A DNA stretch of 38,786 nt from CAZVPF01 sp964628195. Its GTDB lineage: Bacteria > Planctomycetota > Phycisphaerae > Sedimentisphaerales > Anaerohalosphaeraceae. Positions 1 to 9,090 of the stretch are shown here, in pieces. The notes under the pieces are model-generated. The model did no database searches and was not told the origin of the DNA. It saw nothing but the letters and a program-made list of their open reading frames with translations. The stretch is from NCBI GenBank assembly GCA_964628195.1, contig CAZVPF010000027.1:1-38786 (forward strand), in the 5' to 3' direction. Position numbers and translations under genes: made by a program. Numbering within the stretch: the stretch's first letter is position 1; each line of letters begins with the position of its first letter.

Positions 1-1
1 T

Positions 2-628
2 TTATACAAACTTTGCGACGCGGATTTTGTTTACGAGTATTTTAAGGACGACCCGGTTGTGCGGATAATGACGGCGCTTCAGCCGGGCTCTGTGATAGAT
101 CCTGCGCCGATAATAGAGATGGCTGAGACGACAGGTACGGGTCCGCTTGATTTCAGCACGTGGGAGCAGACACGCAACAGCGCCTGGTGGGTTTACAACG
201 CTTATTCGTGGCGTGTCAGCATGAAGATAATCGACAGGGTAAAGGAGTACGCCGAAAAGAACGATAAGAATATGCTGATACTTCTGAGCTACCCGGAGCC
301 TTCAGTTCGGGAAATATGCGAAGGCAAGGACAGGGACGAGCAAAGTTATCTTGACTGGCACCCGAAGAGTTTCAGGGACTATGTGGTCTCGAAGGGGCTG
401 CGGCTGGTGGATGTGCTTGACGATCATCTTAATGAGTTCAAGCAGTTCAGGTTAAGTGCCGAGGAGTATACTTCGAGGTATTATATCGGCCATTACAACC
501 CGCGAGGAAACCACTTTTTCGCTTTCGCGATAAAGGACAGGCTTATCGAGTGGCTCGACCCGAAGCCGCCTGCGTACAGGGACGATAAAGAGAATTTGAT
601 CCGTTTTGAGGGGTATTTGCCCGGTTAA
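2..628 (+). CDS. C-terminal part of an SGNH/GDSL-hydrolase-like protein (5' end outside window)
   Basis: The reading frame is open to the left edge, so this is the 3' part of a longer gene; the first GTG inside the window (59) is probably not the start. The visible 208 residues have the layout of an SGNH-hydrolase C-terminus: a beta-strand of the type NMLILLSYP, then a late block HYNPRGNHFF followed by an amphipathic helix, resembling SGNH block V (the catalytic His with downstream Asn-Pro-x-Gly). The Asp normally three residues before that His is not present (Tyr-Ile-Gly-His here), so activity is uncertain. Members of this fold de-esterify sugars or lipids. The gene ends 21 bp before the next coding start and is probably co-transcribed with it. 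The family call rests on one motif and general pattern only. Confidence 0.5.
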   Translation, partial: LYKLCDADFVYEYFKDDPVVRIMTALQPGSVIDPAPIIEMAETTGTGPLDFSTWEQTRNSAWWVYNAYSWRVSMKIIDRVKEYAEKNDKNMLILLSYPEPSVREICEGKDRDEQSYLDWHPKSFRDYVVSKGLRLVDVLDDHLNEFKQFRLSAEEYTSRYYIGHYNPRGNHFFAFAIKDRLIEWLDPKPPAYRDDKENLIRFEGYLPG

Positions 629-649
629 CTATGTGTTGGAGGTGTTATG

Positions 650-2989
650 ATGCGTTGTTTAATTATTTTCTGCCTGGCCTGTTTTTCAGTTCCGGGGTTT
701 GCGGTAATCAGCGGTGACATTTCCGGTGACGGTTCGGTTACGATGACCGACCTGCTTGATTTTTCGCTGAACTGGCTGGACTGGAACCAGTGTACGGTGA
801 TTATTGCCGGGGATGTGAACGGAGACTGCAGGGTTGACGGTGAGGATTTTTCGATAATAGCGGCCCAGTGGCTCGACAGCAGCGAGGGTTCGGTTGAGTA
901 CCCGCTTTTGAACCGCAGTTTCGAGTCTCCGCAGCTTAGCAGCGGCAATACATATTATTCGGGCGTGCAGGGATGGGGGACGGTCGGTACGGTAGGTACG
1001 ACTTACCTGAACCCTTCGACGCCGTCGACACCGTGCCCGGACGGTGAGCAGTACGCGTGGGCGAACCTTACCGAGTTTCATTTGTTCCAGCAGGTGGGGA
1101 CGATACAGCCGGATACGTGGTACACTTTTTCGGTAGATGTGTTTCCGCTTGTCGACAGCACAAACAACAAGGCGGATATTGTTATAGAGGAAACGGACGA
1201 CTGGGTCGCGATATTGGCTGGTAAGTATTATCATCCCGTATGGGAGCCGGGGCGGGAGGATTTCCAGATGCCGCCGCAGCAGTGGACCAACGTTACGGTA
1301 TCGTTTAACAGCGCGGATTATTCGCACCTTTACGGTCATAACATGCGGGTGCGGGTTTACGGGCACCGGATGGCGGTGGACAACGCGCGGTTTTATGTGG
1401 GGACGGAGGGAAGGACGTATTATGTAAGCTCTTCGCAGGGCAGCGACCTGAACGACGGGCTGAGCGAGGGAGGCGCGTGGGCGAGTTTTAATAATGTAAA
1501 CAGCCTGCAGCTTGGGCCGGGGGATAAGGTGCTGCTCAAACGGGGGGACGTGTGGACGCAGGAGCTGCATTTGACGGGAAAGGGTGCCGAGGGCAAGTAT
1601 ATCGAGCTGGGGGCATACGGCAGCGGAGACCGGCCGAGGATAGTAAGGTCGGATAAGGCTTACGACAAGTGTATCGTTATCGAGGGGCCGAGTTACTGGA
1701 AGATAAGCGATATGGATTGCAGGAACGCGAAGCTGGGTCTTTACCTGAGGTATGACCTCGATTACTACAACAGCGATGTGACGGTGAGCAATTGTTATTT
1801 TAAGGATATGGACAACACGGACGTCAATCCGGCGGACCATAATTATGAGCTTGCGTGGTCTACGGGGATATGGCTTGGCGGACGGGCCAGCGCGTTCGAT
1901 CCGGATCATAACATCCTGTCGGGTCTTACGATAAGCGGGTGCGGGTTTGAAAACTGTACGACGGGGTTCGGGACGAACTGGTATTTTCCGCCTGTATATT
2001 ACAGCAGGCTTACGAATTTTACGATGGAGGACTGCTGGGCGACGGGGATACTTAACGGTATTATTCATTTGAACCATACGACGGGCGGTACGGTCAGCCG
2101 GTGCAGGATGCTGGGCGGGGGTGGTTACTTCGAGGACGGAGTAACGGCGGGTTTCATGCAGGACTGTGAGAATGTGACTATTGATGACTGCGAGTTTGCA
2201 TATATGACCCGGGACAACTGCCCGGATGGTGTTGGGTTTGATTTTGAGGGGGGAAATATTAACTGCACGTTCAGCAATAATGTTATTCATGACTGTCACG
2301 GTGCGGCGGTGCTGGTGATGACAGGCGGGGCGTCGGTTGACAACTCGGGTATAAGGATCGAGGACTGCACTTTTTATAACAACGCGCTGGATGCCTGGGA
2401 CAGCGGGAACGCTTATGAGATGAAGTGCCATGACAGCGATAATTCGGGATGGCTGACTAATGTTGGGCTGTATCGCAGTGCGGCGGGGAGCGGGTGGCTT
2501 TCGAGCAGGTGGCAGAATTTTGTGCAGACTGATGTGCGGGAAGAATATTATTCGTCTGTTTCCGGGAGGGCTTCGAGCTGGGAGTTCAATGATTATACGG
2601 ACCTGGAGGGATGGAACGGATTTAATCAGTGGGACAGTAATACTGTCAGCGACGGTGTGCTTTACGGGCTTTCTACCGGCGATGATCCTTATGCGCATAG
2701 TTCGCCGACCTGGGTGAACGTTCATGAGTATCGGTATTTGCGGCTGCGTATGAAGCAGTCGGCGGGCAGTGCGGGCCAGGTGTTTTTCGTTACGGAGACC
2801 GACGGTGTTTGGAACGAGGCGAAGTCTATCGTTTTTGATATTACTGCTGATTATGAGTTTCATGAGTACGTTATAGATATGCGGGAGTGTGAGGCTTATA
2901 AGGGTGTGGTTACGCAGGTCAGGCTTGATCCGACGATGAGCGGCGGCAGTATGATGGCGATCGATTATGTGCGGTTCAGCGGGCAGTAA
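650..2989 (+). CDS. Secreted right-handed beta-helix protein with N-terminal dockerin-like module
   Basis: Predicted secreted carbohydrate-active or carbohydrate-binding protein of 779 aa. A Sec signal peptide (MRCLIIFCLACFSVPGFA) is followed at about 22-77 by a complete dockerin-like pair: GDISGDGSVTMTDLLDF and GDVNGDCRVDGEDFSII, each a Ca-binding loop plus helix ending in NWL/QWL. Residues about 82-250 form a beta-sandwich (NRSFESP...WTNVTVSF) like modules beside PEP-CTERM proteins and CBMs. From about 256 (YYVSSSQGSD) to about 630 runs a right-handed beta-helix of the pectate-lyase/PL6 type, with stacked short strands. A C-terminal module (about 644-779) starts at WEFNDYTDLEGW. It is a clear paralogue of the protein at 19275. 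Two ATGs (647, 650) are tandem; GGAGG at 638-642 fits 650 better. Lyase versus hydrolase activity cannot be assigned. Confidence 0.85.
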   Translation: MRCLIIFCLACFSVPGFAVISGDISGDGSVTMTDLLDFSLNWLDWNQCTVIIAGDVNGDCRVDGEDFSIIAAQWLDSSEGSVEYPLLNRSFESPQLSSGNTYYSGVQGWGTVGTVGTTYLNPSTPSTPCPDGEQYAWANLTEFHLFQQVGTIQPDTWYTFSVDVFPLVDSTNNKADIVIEETDDWVAILAGKYYHPVWEPGREDFQMPPQQWTNVTVSFNSADYSHLYGHNMRVRVYGHRMAVDNARFYVGTEGRTYYVSSSQGSDLNDGLSEGGAWASFNNVNSLQLGPGDKVLLKRGDVWTQELHLTGKGAEGKYIELGAYGSGDRPRIVRSDKAYDKCIVIEGPSYWKISDMDCRNAKLGLYLRYDLDYYNSDVTVSNCYFKDMDNTDVNPADHNYELAWSTGIWLGGRASAFDPDHNILSGLTISGCGFENCTTGFGTNWYFPPVYYSRLTNFTMEDCWATGILNGIIHLNHTTGGTVSRCRMLGGGGYFEDGVTAGFMQDCENVTIDDCEFAYMTRDNCPDGVGFDFEGGNINCTFSNNVIHDCHGAAVLVMTGGASVDNSGIRIEDCTFYNNALDAWDSGNAYEMKCHDSDNSGWLTNVGLYRSAAGSGWLSSRWQNFVQTDVREEYYSSVSGRASSWEFNDYTDLEGWNGFNQWDSNTVSDGVLYGLSTGDDPYAHSSPTWVNVHEYRYLRLRMKQSAGSAGQVFFVTETDGVWNEAKSIVFDITADYEFHEYVIDMRECEAYKGVVTQVRLDPTMSGGSMMAIDYVRFSGQ

Positions 2990-3016
2990 CGGCGCGGGGC
3001 TGTTTCGGCTGGTGTT

Positions 3017-4780
3017 TTATTTTGAGGTGATCTCGATTTTTTCGGCGGCGGGGGAAGTTTGGGTGCATTTTATTTCGGCTGGGTGGTGGAGCCTGCCTTT
3101 GAGGCTCTTGCCGTCTGATTCGAGCTCGATGTTTATTATACCCTTGGGTGTTACGACGGAACCTTTGCAGTACTTGAGGGATGAGGGTACGGGGTTGAAA
3201 TTGAAAGTTTTCCAGCCGGGCGCAGTGGGTGCCGGTCCGAGGAGGTAACGCTGCAGTGCCCATGTTCCGAGGCCGCCCCATGCGTGGCAGAAGCTGAGGG
3301 TGTTGCCGTCCTGTCGGTCGATCGGGAGGCTGCCGTCGATGTTGATCATTTCGAACAGGGTGCTGTGGCCCTGGTTGCGTATCAGTGAGGTGTAGCGTTT
3401 GAACAGTTCGAGTGCGTTTTGGGTGTCGGCGTATTTCAGCCTTGAGGCGAATTCGTAGGCGTTTGCGAATGGCCAGATGTTGTTGTTGTGCAGGTTGTTT
3501 ACGTTCGGCGGCGGTGCGACGTTGATGCTGCCTGAGGGGGTCCAGTGGAGGTTTTTGAGGCTTTTGAGTATTCTTTCAGCCATGGCGGGGTCGAAAGCGT
3601 TTGATTCGAGGGCCCAGCAGGTTGAGACGAGGTCTGAGTGGGAGCCGCAGCCGTTGTTTTTAATGTTTATGGCGAGTGTATTGTATTTGGGGTTGTAGAG
3701 GTTTTTTGTTACGTAATCGAGCAAATGATTTTTGATTTTCCGGGCGGATTTGGCTTTTTCCGGCTGGTCGAGGTGGTTGAAGAGGTTTTCGAGTGCGGCA
3801 AGGCCGTTCAGTGCGGAGGTTTGGATGCCGGGCAGTACGCTGCCGTCGAAGTTGAAAGTGTACATCCATGTTGCCGAGCCGGGGATGTATTTATCTTCGC
3901 CACTGGCGAGTTTGTTCCGGCACCATTCGAGGAAGAAGTTAAGTGTGTATTTCAGGAACTTTTCGGGCAGTGAGTTTCCTGTGTGGAGTATGTATTCCCA
4001 AAGTGCGGTTACGATCCAGAAGCACCATTCGGGAAGGAGCTGGCGGGTTGAGCCGCTGCCGGGGAATGCGCCGTGGTCGGCGCAGGCGACGTGCTGGCCG
4101 GACAGGAGGATGTAAAGGCTGTTCAAGATAGGGGAATTGTCTGTGAAGTTGTAGTACCAGCACAGGGCGCTGGGACGTAGGTCTCCGCCCCATATTTCGC
4201 GGTCTCGGCGGCATCCGTCCCATTGCACGTATCCGTTTGCGAATGGGGGATAGACGGGGATGTAGCTCTGGTCGCCGGGCTGGGTGCAGAGGTGGACGGT
4301 GTCGAGCCCCATTTTCCAGCCGGTGTTTATAATGTCGAGGTCGCAGTGAAAGCTGCCTGCGGGTATTTCGGGGAATTCGCTTGGGATAAGCTCGATTGAT
4401 TTGATTTCGACGTTTTGGCCTGAGTTGTTTATGAGTTTAAGGTAGCGGAAAGCATGGGTGTTTGGGCTGAAATATTCGGGTTTATCGGTTAAATTGCGGC
4501 TGCCTATGGCGGAAGTTACGCAGCAGCTTGGCCAGTTTACGGCTTTTTGAGGGGGGTTTTGGGCGTAAAGGTCGAACAGCCGCAGGTCCGATGCGAGCTG
4601 GTAGTCGATTTGGCCGGAGCCGGAGATTTGCAGCCAGCCGGTCTGTTTGGCGGTCCAGTCGAGTATGATTTCGCTTTTTGGCTGGATATTGAAAGGTGCC
4701 GAGAAGGCTTTTTGGGCTTTGCTGGAACCTTCCATCAAGTTTTCCGGGGTTTTAGGCCTGTTGTTACCGTATATATTCAT
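3017..4780 (-). CDS. GH78-like six-hairpin glycosidase (alpha-L-rhamnosidase related), cytoplasmic
   Basis: This 587-aa protein without a signal peptide is the only minus-strand gene. The N-terminal third (about 25-135) is a beta-sandwich; the rest has the alternating helices of an (alpha/alpha)6 barrel. At 188-199 lies the motif DGCRRDREIWGGDL, which matches the GH78-type DxxxRDR.xWxGD block that carries the general acid region. Later landmarks are a W-rich segment (HNNNIWPFANAYEF), HAWGG near residue 515 and a small C-terminal beta-domain. GH78 enzymes release terminal alpha-L-rhamnose; this divergent branch could use another deoxy-sugar. The start ATG at 4780 is preceded by AGGAAA at a usable distance. 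It is convergent with the upstream beta-helix gene (27 bp between stops) and divergent from the LacI-type regulator, so it may respond to it. Confidence 0.75.
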   Translation of the reverse strand: MNIYGNNRPKTPENLMEGSSKAQKAFSAPFNIQPKSEIILDWTAKQTGWLQISGSGQIDYQLASDLRLFDLYAQNPPQKAVNWPSCCVTSAIGSRNLTDKPEYFSPNTHAFRYLKLINNSGQNVEIKSIELIPSEFPEIPAGSFHCDLDIINTGWKMGLDTVHLCTQPGDQSYIPVYPPFANGYVQWDGCRRDREIWGGDLRPSALCWYYNFTDNSPILNSLYILLSGQHVACADHGAFPGSGSTRQLLPEWCFWIVTALWEYILHTGNSLPEKFLKYTLNFFLEWCRNKLASGEDKYIPGSATWMYTFNFDGSVLPGIQTSALNGLAALENLFNHLDQPEKAKSARKIKNHLLDYVTKNLYNPKYNTLAINIKNNGCGSHSDLVSTCWALESNAFDPAMAERILKSLKNLHWTPSGSINVAPPPNVNNLHNNNIWPFANAYEFASRLKYADTQNALELFKRYTSLIRNQGHSTLFEMINIDGSLPIDRQDGNTLSFCHAWGGLGTWALQRYLLGPAPTAPGWKTFNFNPVPSSLKYCKGSVVTPKGIINIELESDGKSLKGRLHHPAEIKCTQTSPAAEKIEITSK

Positions 4781-5004
4781 TATAAAGTGTTTCCTGAAAG
4801 ATATATCAAAGCAAACATTTCAATATATGCAAAGTACAGGTTAAATAAAAGCAAAATCGGTTAAAAAGAGCAAAATTAGTGGATTTCCTTAGTTTTGCGT
4901 TTATTTTGTCAACAGTGTTTTTGTGCGTCTTTATCAGTTAATTTTTATTTGCTCTGTATTATGGACAATAAAAATCTTATAAAAATAAAAAAATTGGAAG
5001 ATTT

Positions 5005-5022
5005 TGTTGGAAGGTTCCGACA
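5005..5022. promoter_or_regulatory. Operator O1 of the LacI-type gene
   Basis: TGTTGGAAGGTTCCGACA is an 18-bp inverted repeat whose arms match except for one position and the central GG. It overlaps the candidate -35 TTGGAA (5007-5012); the candidate -10 TAGAAT is 18 bp downstream. The same core recurs at 5042, 26031 and 27095. Binding here would block RNA polymerase, which suggests autorepression. The binding protein is inferred to be the adjacent LacI-family product. Confidence 0.65.
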
Positions 5023-5036
5023 ATAGTTGATAGAAT
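5007..5036 (+). promoter_or_regulatory. Candidate sigma70-type promoter for the LacI-type gene
   Basis: TTGGAA (5007-5012) and TAGAAT (5031-5036) are separated by 18 bp. The -35 is embedded in operator O1 and the start region is covered by O2. The same geometry is seen upstream of 26140 and 27214, which strengthens an otherwise modest box match. Confidence 0.5.
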
Positions 5037-5041
5037 GATAA

Positions 5042-5066
5042 CTGGAACGTTCCGGCAGGCCGGAAC
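5042..5066. promoter_or_regulatory. Operator O2: two overlapping palindromes
   Basis: CTGGAACGTTCCGG (5042-5055) is palindromic about a central CpG, as in LacI-family operators where a hinge-helix Leu enters that step. It overlaps a second palindrome, GTTCCGGCAGGCCGGAAC (5049-5066), with perfect 8-bp arms and a 2-bp spacer. Both share the TTCCGG half-site, so the block could hold two dimers competitively or one alternative register. It lies just downstream of the candidate -10 (5031-5036), near the expected transcription start, 26 bp before the start codon. Confidence 0.7.
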
Positions 5067-5091
5067 AGCTAACTTAAACAAGGGTTAGAAA

Positions 5092-6210
5092 ATGGCACCA
5101 AACGAAACCAAATCAGTGAGCATCGTTGAGATCGCCGAGCACCTGGGAATTTCCAAAACAACAGTGGGGTATGTTCTTGCCGGCCAGGCGAAGAAGAGGC
5201 GCGTGGCGGATAAGACTGCGAAGAAGGTACTTGACGCGGCTGAGGAGCTTAACTATGTTCCGCATTTGTGGGCGAGGAACCTTGCTCGGCAGAAGACAGG
5301 TGTAATCGGTATGGTCATAGGCGGTTACGAATATGACTGGCCTGCGGATGTAATGGGCGGGGCGCTGCCTGCTCTTGAGAGCCGGGGCTATTTACCGATG
5401 ACATCGATTCACCTCTGGGACCCAAAGCGTAACGAGAGCGAGCTTATGCTTTCGCTTGAGAGGCGTGACGAGGGAATTATCTGTCAGCCCATTCCTCAGT
5501 CGGTATCGAGCTACGAGGAAGTATTGAGGCATAATATTCCGCTTGTGTTCATAGCTGATACACTTGAGGACATGCCGAATATCAGCTATGTTGCGTGGGA
5601 CTGCGCACCTGCGGCGAGGCGGGCGGTAGAGCATCTTATACAAAGCGGCAGAAAACGTATCGGTTTTATCGGCAGTGAGCTTATTGTAACAAAGCTTGTG
5701 CGCGACAGGTACCAGGCTTATAAAGACGCTCTTGAAGGGGCGGGGCTCGAATTTGACGAGAACCTCGTTAGATGGTCGCCTTTGTATGACTGGGTGGGGT
5801 GGGATTCGCTTCACGGGGGCAAGCAGAATATTCCTCAGAACGGTGATTTCAATGTTATCAAGACCCTGGAGTCGCTGATGAGTTCGCGGGGCGGTTCGCC
5901 TGACGCCTTGTTTTTTCCGCATGACAGTTTGGCGATAACCGCTTACAGGGCGCTTGTTAAAATGGGTATCAGGGTGCCGGACGATATCGCACTTATGGGT
6001 ATGGGTGATGTTCCTTTGTCCGATGATATCGCAGTTGGTCTTTCGACAATAAGAGAGCCGCTCGAAGAGATAGGCAAGGCCGCGGCAGAGGTGATTATAG
6101 AGCTTATTAAAAACCCGCAAAAGGCGCCGATTAACCGTCTTATTGCAGGTAATGAACTGAAAATACGAAAAACCACCGCGGGAGTAAGCGGTGACATTCG
6201 AACCCTTTAA
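5092..6210 (+). CDS. LacI-family transcriptional regulator
   Basis: DNA-binding regulator of sugar metabolism, 372 aa, the usual family length. Residues about 7-60 form the LacI HTH and hinge: IVEIAEHLGISKTTVGYVLAG (recognition helix SKTTVGYVLAG), AAEELNYVP, then ARNLARQKTGVIGMV, where the Leu-Ala of the hinge helix is expected to sit on a central CpG of the operator. About 65-360 is a type I periplasmic-binding-protein-like effector domain ending in STIREPLEEIGKAAAEVI. The effector is probably a sugar, but its identity cannot be read. It carries operators in its own promoter, and the same palindromes recur before 26140 and 27214. The next gene begins 18 bp later with its own GGAGGA, so the two are probably co-transcribed. 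Confidence 0.93.
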   Translation: MAPNETKSVSIVEIAEHLGISKTTVGYVLAGQAKKRRVADKTAKKVLDAAEELNYVPHLWARNLARQKTGVIGMVIGGYEYDWPADVMGGALPALESRGYLPMTSIHLWDPKRNESELMLSLERRDEGIICQPIPQSVSSYEEVLRHNIPLVFIADTLEDMPNISYVAWDCAPAARRAVEHLIQSGRKRIGFIGSELIVTKLVRDRYQAYKDALEGAGLEFDENLVRWSPLYDWVGWDSLHGGKQNIPQNGDFNVIKTLESLMSSRGGSPDALFFPHDSLAITAYRALVKMGIRVPDDIALMGMGDVPLSDDIAVGLSTIREPLEEIGKAAAEVIIELIKNPQKAPINRLIAGNELKIRKTTAGVSGDIRTL

Positions 6211-6227
6211 CTTCGGAGGATCTGGAA

Positions 6228-9074
6228 ATGAAAAAATGTTATGTTTTGTTATTAGTCTGCTGTTTGAGTGTTCTTTTGACAGCGGCGGTTCCGGAAAGAG
6301 CGGCAGTTACGAGGAACCTTGACCCTGAAGGCGGGGCCGGCTGGCTTTGGTTTATGCAGGACCAAGCCGACTGGAGCGGATATACAATTGGTCCGGTCAC
6401 TTACTGGGGCTGGGGGAACAACGGCAATGACGTTGACGGTGACGGCAATATAGACGATGCCGATTACAAATGGCTTGCGGACGCGAAGTGGGGCGACTTT
6501 AACGGCGACGGTATTGACGATAAAGTAATGATCGTTCCGATACCATACTGGCCTGGACACCCGACCGGTACGCCGGGAGATCTTGCAACGATGCAGCTTG
6601 CTGTAACATACAGCATTGACAACGGTGACGGGACCGTTGATTATGTTTCACCTGTTGGTGTTTTCGCACCTGAGGGTGACAATTGCCTTGAGTGGGCGTG
6701 CTGGGGGCCCGTAGATACTGTTACGGGTTTTTCGGAATACACGTTTTTGCCTGATGATCTTGACGGTGACGGTTTTGCCGACAATATTGTTGCCATGAAA
6801 CAGAATTATACAGCAAACCCGGATGCGACGATGCTCTGGAACGCATATATTTCAAACGGCGCGCCGGGAATGCCTAAATGGACCGCTGAGGGCACTTATT
6901 ACAATACGACATGGACAGCGCCTGGAGCGGGTTTTGGTGTTGAAAAACAGAATGCGTTAATCGGTGACATTAACGGTGACGGATACGCAGACAGGGTTAT
7001 ATGGGAGTTTAATATTGTACCGCTCGGCGATCCTGCTGTGGACACTACGTTTATCTGGGTTGCCGTGGATTACAGCGATAACGTTCCGGGCGACAGTGTA
7101 TACTGGGGTGACGGATTAATCGACGAATACGGACTTCTGGAATGCGGTGTTACTTCGCAGATAGACCAGGGCGATTTTGACCTGCAGGTAACGGACATCA
7201 ACGGTGACGGCATGGAAGATATGGCGATATCGGTTCAGGGCGACCCGAACGGTTACGCGGGCACTAATTTTCTTTACGGGTGGTTTACTCGGCCGCAGAA
7301 ACTGACAGGTTATGCCGCCGACGCGAGCGATCTTCCCACGATCCAGGCGTGGTCCGGTCAATATGACGTTGTTGGAAACGCTGGGTTCCCGGGGTTCGAG
7401 GAGAATATTTATTACGCGGTTCTCGATGCACCGCTTGCAGAGCCTAACCTTTTCCCCGAGAGCGTTGCACTTTACCGTCCTGAAGGTCCTTGGTATGTAT
7501 ACAGCCCCGATGATGAGGTTGACTGGATCGACGGTGTGGTTGACCAGACGAGCAACTTCGGGTGGTCGGGCACGACAAGGGGCCTGGCGGACTTTAACGG
7601 TGACGGCATTGCCGATAAGGTATTGACGCAGGTTGCAGACGACGGGCAGGGGCTTACGCTTCTGCAGACGGTTGCAGCTTATACGGACCCTGACGGTGAT
7701 TTTGAGAATTCCGTGGCTGATGTTGTTCAGAGCAACTGGGACTGGCTTGACGCATACGCCCTGGACCCGATGTACGGTGATTTTGACGGTGACGGAATAG
7801 CCGACGCGGGCTTTACTTCCGACGGTTTAACTGTATTCGGCGCCGGCGGAGATCCGTGCCAGTTGATATGGTCGGCGTGGCTTTCACAGGGCAATGTTGG
7901 TGTTTCGTATGATTTCGGGGGGGCGGCCAACCACGCGGGATGGAACACTTTCGGTGATACACGTTACCACATACCTGTGGCGGGTGATGTCAACGGCGAC
8001 GGTGTAGACGACAGGCTTATATTCGACCCGGTTACTTTCGGTCTGTATGTTGACTACAGCAACCCGGCGGGCGGGTACGGTGATTCGATTATAGACCAGA
8101 GCGTCGGTTTCGGATATGTAGCAGGCGACAGGATAGCTATGGCTGACGTGAACGGCGACGGTTTTGACGATGTTGTCGTGGTCAGAGACGAGACAGGCGT
8201 TTTAGGTGATTTCTATTCGCTTTACGCTTATTATACCGACCCGGATACGGGTTTGATGAAGGATGTTTCCGTAGATAACACGATAGATATGCAGACGACA
8301 GTGGGTGTTCCATCTTTGAACGACGAAGTTCTTTTCGGTTATATCCCTGAGCCCCTGGGTTACTGCAATCTTTTTGATATTGACGGTGACTGTGACCTGG
8401 ATACGGATGACCTTGCTGTTATGGCAGGAGACTGGACGGTTCTTAGAGGTTTCCTTAACGAGAGTTTCGAGGATGATGTGGTTACAGACGGTTCGAGTAT
8501 TTCGATAACGTCGGGGGGCGTGCTTACCGGGTGGAACAATAACCTTGGAAGTGAGCCTATATTCGTTGTCAACCCGTCTGACGGTGAGGACCTTCAGCCA
8601 GCGGACGGTGAGAATTTTGTATTGTTCAGCAGTTTTGTAGACCCGACAAGTGAGAATATCGCTCAGTTCGAGGGCGGTCATCCGAACCTCGGCAACAGTT
8701 TCCATGATATTATGATCGAGGAGAATACTTCTTATACTGTACTTGTCAAGGTTGCAAATCCGGGCGGTTTTGAGGGCAGTTACAGTCTTCAGCTTGTCGC
8801 AATGGATGACTTCGGAGCCGAGCTGATCATTAATACCCTTGAGGTCGTAACAGGCACGGTTGCAGCGGGCAGCAATGACTGGAGAACAGTCGCAGTGAGC
8901 TGGAGCAGTGAAAGCGATCCTTCGCTTGTGGGCGACCGGCTGGTCTTTTCGCTTAGCGGTTACGATGCGGCCTTCGATGATGTTGTATTTGTTATCGGCA
9001 GCGATATAACGGCAGACGGTGAAGTAAATCTTGAAGACTTTGCTTTACTCGCTCAAAACTGGTATATTGATTAA
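6228..9074 (+). CDS. Large secreted FG-GAP/VCBS-type Ca-binding protein with a split dockerin
   Basis: This 948-aa protein starts with a Sec signal peptide (MKKCYVLLLVCCLSVLLTA). Between about 70 and 705 I count nine Asp-rich loops of the form D-x-(N/D)-G-D-G-x-x-D (for example DFNGDGIDD, DINGDGYAD, DVNGDGVDD), the hallmark of FG-GAP/VCBS-like beta-propeller repeats that bind Ca2+. One dockerin-type segment, DIDGDCDLDTDDLAVMAGDW, sits at about 714-736; its partner, DITADGEVNLEDFALLAQNW, is at the very C-terminus (about 925-945). A jelly-roll-like domain (NESFEDDV...) of roughly 180 residues lies between them, so the dockerin-like pair is interrupted. No catalytic motif is recognised. It could be a surface adhesin or scaffold. 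GGAGGA at 6215-6220 supports the start. Its position behind the LacI gene suggests substrate-controlled expression. Confidence 0.85.
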   Translation: MKKCYVLLLVCCLSVLLTAAVPERAAVTRNLDPEGGAGWLWFMQDQADWSGYTIGPVTYWGWGNNGNDVDGDGNIDDADYKWLADAKWGDFNGDGIDDKVMIVPIPYWPGHPTGTPGDLATMQLAVTYSIDNGDGTVDYVSPVGVFAPEGDNCLEWACWGPVDTVTGFSEYTFLPDDLDGDGFADNIVAMKQNYTANPDATMLWNAYISNGAPGMPKWTAEGTYYNTTWTAPGAGFGVEKQNALIGDINGDGYADRVIWEFNIVPLGDPAVDTTFIWVAVDYSDNVPGDSVYWGDGLIDEYGLLECGVTSQIDQGDFDLQVTDINGDGMEDMAISVQGDPNGYAGTNFLYGWFTRPQKLTGYAADASDLPTIQAWSGQYDVVGNAGFPGFEENIYYAVLDAPLAEPNLFPESVALYRPEGPWYVYSPDDEVDWIDGVVDQTSNFGWSGTTRGLADFNGDGIADKVLTQVADDGQGLTLLQTVAAYTDPDGDFENSVADVVQSNWDWLDAYALDPMYGDFDGDGIADAGFTSDGLTVFGAGGDPCQLIWSAWLSQGNVGVSYDFGGAANHAGWNTFGDTRYHIPVAGDVNGDGVDDRLIFDPVTFGLYVDYSNPAGGYGDSIIDQSVGFGYVAGDRIAMADVNGDGFDDVVVVRDETGVLGDFYSLYAYYTDPDTGLMKDVSVDNTIDMQTTVGVPSLNDEVLFGYIPEPLGYCNLFDIDGDCDLDTDDLAVMAGDWTVLRGFLNESFEDDVVTDGSSISITSGGVLTGWNNNLGSEPIFVVNPSDGEDLQPADGENFVLFSSFVDPTSENIAQFEGGHPNLGNSFHDIMIEENTSYTVLVKVANPGGFEGSYSLQLVAMDDFGAELIINTLEVVTGTVAAGSNDWRTVAVSWSSESDPSLVGDRLVFSLSGYDAAFDDVVFVIGSDITADGEVNLEDFALLAQNWYID

Positions 9075-9090
9075 CAGTATTGTCGGATCA

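Larger units (their letters stand above)
4781..5091. other. Divergent intergenic regulatory region
   Basis: This AT-rich 311-bp stretch has no gene. On the plus side it holds two or three LacI-type palindromes (5005-5022, 5042-5055, 5049-5066) and a promoter with TTGGAA (5007-5012), 18 bp, TAGAAT (5031-5036). On the minus strand an exact TTGACA lies at 4912-4907, facing the GH78-like gene, but no good -10 follows it at 16-18 bp. I see no terminator or small ORF worth calling. Confidence 0.6.

Noticed and set aside
686..2863. 725-codon open frame on the minus strand inside the beta-helix gene
   Set aside because: It is codon-register aligned with the sense gene and arises because sense codons TTA, CTA and TCA are rare here; its product is Arg/Pro/Ile-rich without any motif or plausible domain.
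3017..4780. Minus-strand GH78-like gene as a pseudogene
   Set aside because: It is full length with an intact frame, start, ribosome-binding site and key motif; the opposite orientation alone is not evidence of decay.
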